Origin: Phyllobacterium myrsinacearum
GTDB lineage: Bacteria > Pseudomonadota > Alphaproteobacteria > Rhizobiales > Rhizobiaceae
Length of the DNA stretch: 64,000 nucleotides
Direction: 5' to 3'
Assembly (NCBI RefSeq): GCF_002980555.1
Contig: NZ_PVBT01000001.1
Span: forward strand, 496,001 to 560,000
Shown: positions 63,253 to 64,000 of the stretch, piece after piece
Layout: each line of letters opens with the position of its first letter
Position numbering within the stretch: position 1 is the stretch's first letter
Position numbers and translations under genes: made by a program
Notes under the pieces: model-generated
Seen by the model: the letters and a program-made list of their open reading frames with translations, nothing else
Told to the model about the DNA's origin: nothing
Databases searched by the model: none

Positions 63253-64000
63253 ATGACCCCTGTTGCAGCCTTGCCGATGTATGATTGGCCGGAACGGCGC
63301 GCCGAAGTGGATGCGCAGTGGATTGTCCTGCGCGACAGGTTGCGGGCAAGGGGGTTCGATGCGCCGGATTACCTGACGCGGCGCAATGGCGACCTGCCGC
63401 CCGTTCCCGGCGGAATCCGCGATGCCTCGGGCGCGGTGATTGCGCCCGATCCGGCGACGCTGCCGCCCGATGAACTCGACCTGCCGGCGCTGTGGCGCCA
63501 TCCGGCATTGCTGCTCGCCCAGACCTGCTGGGGACCGATGGAGCTCGGCCTTGCCGCCCACGTGCATGTGGCGGGGCAGGACGATTATTCCGGCGTGGCG
63601 GGCGGCGACGAGGCGTTCTATTCCAGCGCGATTGTCATGCGCCGGGGCGAGGGGCTGGCGGTTGCGCCGCCGCGTGGCGGTGAACCGGTGCTGCCGGTGG
63701 ATCGCCTGCGGGGCAAGCGCTTTGCCTTCAACAGTCCTGATTCCATGTCGGGCTATCTTGCCATGGAGCGCGACCTGGCGCTGCAGGGTGAGGGGTTCGC
63801 ACTGTTCGCGCGCCTTGTCGAGACCGGCGGTCACCGCCTGTCCATCGAGGCGGTGGCGTCAGGCCGCGCCGATGTCGCAGCAATCGACTGCAAGTCGTGG
63901 GCGCTCGCCCAGCGTCACCACGAAGCCGCCAGCGCCCTCATTGTCGTGGGCTGGACAGGCAGGCGCAAGGGCCTGCCCTTTGTCTCGGCGTTTGAAGGTG
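63253..64000 (+). CDS. PhnD-like periplasmic-binding-domain protein (3' truncated by window)
   Basis: The frame stays open to the last base (249 codons seen). The block VDRLRGKRFAFNSPDSMSGYLAMERDLA matches the binding loop of phosphonate/phosphite binding proteins of the PhnD family, followed by GHRLSIEAVASGRADVAAIDCKSWALAQR, which is also typical. No signal peptide is present at the N-terminus (MTPVAALPMYDWPERRAEV), so it may be a cytoplasmic sensor or enzyme rather than a transporter part. It begins 9 bases after the desaturase gene. Confidence 0.7.
   Translation, partial: MTPVAALPMYDWPERRAEVDAQWIVLRDRLRARGFDAPDYLTRRNGDLPPVPGGIRDASGAVIAPDPATLPPDELDLPALWRHPALLLAQTCWGPMELGLAAHVHVAGQDDYSGVAGGDEAFYSSAIVMRRGEGLAVAPPRGGEPVLPVDRLRGKRFAFNSPDSMSGYLAMERDLALQGEGFALFARLVETGGHRLSIEAVASGRADVAAIDCKSWALAQRHHEAASALIVVGWTGRRKGLPFVSAFEG

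Overview
The window is about 60% GC and reads as a chromosome segment from an alphaproteobacterium of the order Hyphomicrobiales (Rhizobiales). The evidence is the fused secDF gene, a BA14K-type small protein, DUF1127, an S21 protein starting at TTG, the thiCOSG operon behind a TPP riboswitch, short interspersed palindromes, and several proteins that read like Brucella, Phyllobacterium or Sinorhizobium homologues. A genus cannot be fixed by eye.

Layout. 1-8.2 kb: 3' end of a RecD-like helicase gene, a TonB-like/DUF930 protein, tenA, pdxJ, kup, an FAD monooxygenase, a TetR regulator and ilvC. 8.2-14.7 kb: small housekeeping genes (EEP nuclease, Nudix, PhzF, RidA, S21, FMN reductase), a tRNA-Lys(CTT) next to an FkbM methyltransferase with an AT-rich upstream region, and a possible structured RNA ahead of the RidA gene. 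14.8-19.6 kb: TPP riboswitch and thiCOSG, then a truncated methyltransferase remnant, a palindromic MITE-like element that sits exactly in the stop codon of an Rrf2 regulator gene, and that regulator. 20.3-23.1 kb: sulfate transporter cysP-cysT-cysW without cysA. 23.1-30.8 kb: hydrolase, UPF0104 membrane protein, CPA2 antiporter, secDF and a 2OG-Fe(II) oxygenase. 30.9-33.4 kb: urate hydroxylase and guanine deaminase. 33.4-37.3 kb: sarcosine oxidase soxDAG without soxB. 37.6-46 kb: MscS-type channel, dimethylglycine/sarcosine dehydrogenase-like enzyme, GlxA-type AraC regulator, DUF1127 and LysR. 46.2-47.8 kb: cutC and a ROK sugar kinase.

47.9-64 kb is the most interesting part: a corrinoid-dependent methyl-transfer locus. 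It encodes an MttB-superfamily methyltransferase with no in-frame TAG (so not a pyrrolysine enzyme), its corrinoid protein, a RACo-type corrinoid reactivase, a pterin-binding methyltransferase, a MetF-like reductase, a 'virulence factor' family small protein, a DUF1638 protein, a QueG-like ferredoxin and a betaine-homocysteine methyltransferase, followed by an XRE regulator, a fatty-acid desaturase and a PhnD-like binding protein. An ECF sigma factor and a VWA membrane protein are embedded in it.

Taken together the window can carry a quaternary amine such as glycine betaine down to glycine. The first methyl would leave by MttB/corrinoid to tetrahydrofolate or by Bmt to homocysteine. The next would leave by the dimethylglycine dehydrogenase-like enzyme and sarcosine oxidase. 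One-carbon units would be handled by the pterin methyltransferase and the MetF-like reductase. The substrate is inferred, not shown. Four proteins of this locus (MttB, RACo, pterin methyltransferase, Bmt) carry Arg/Gly-rich basic tails, an unexplained shared feature.
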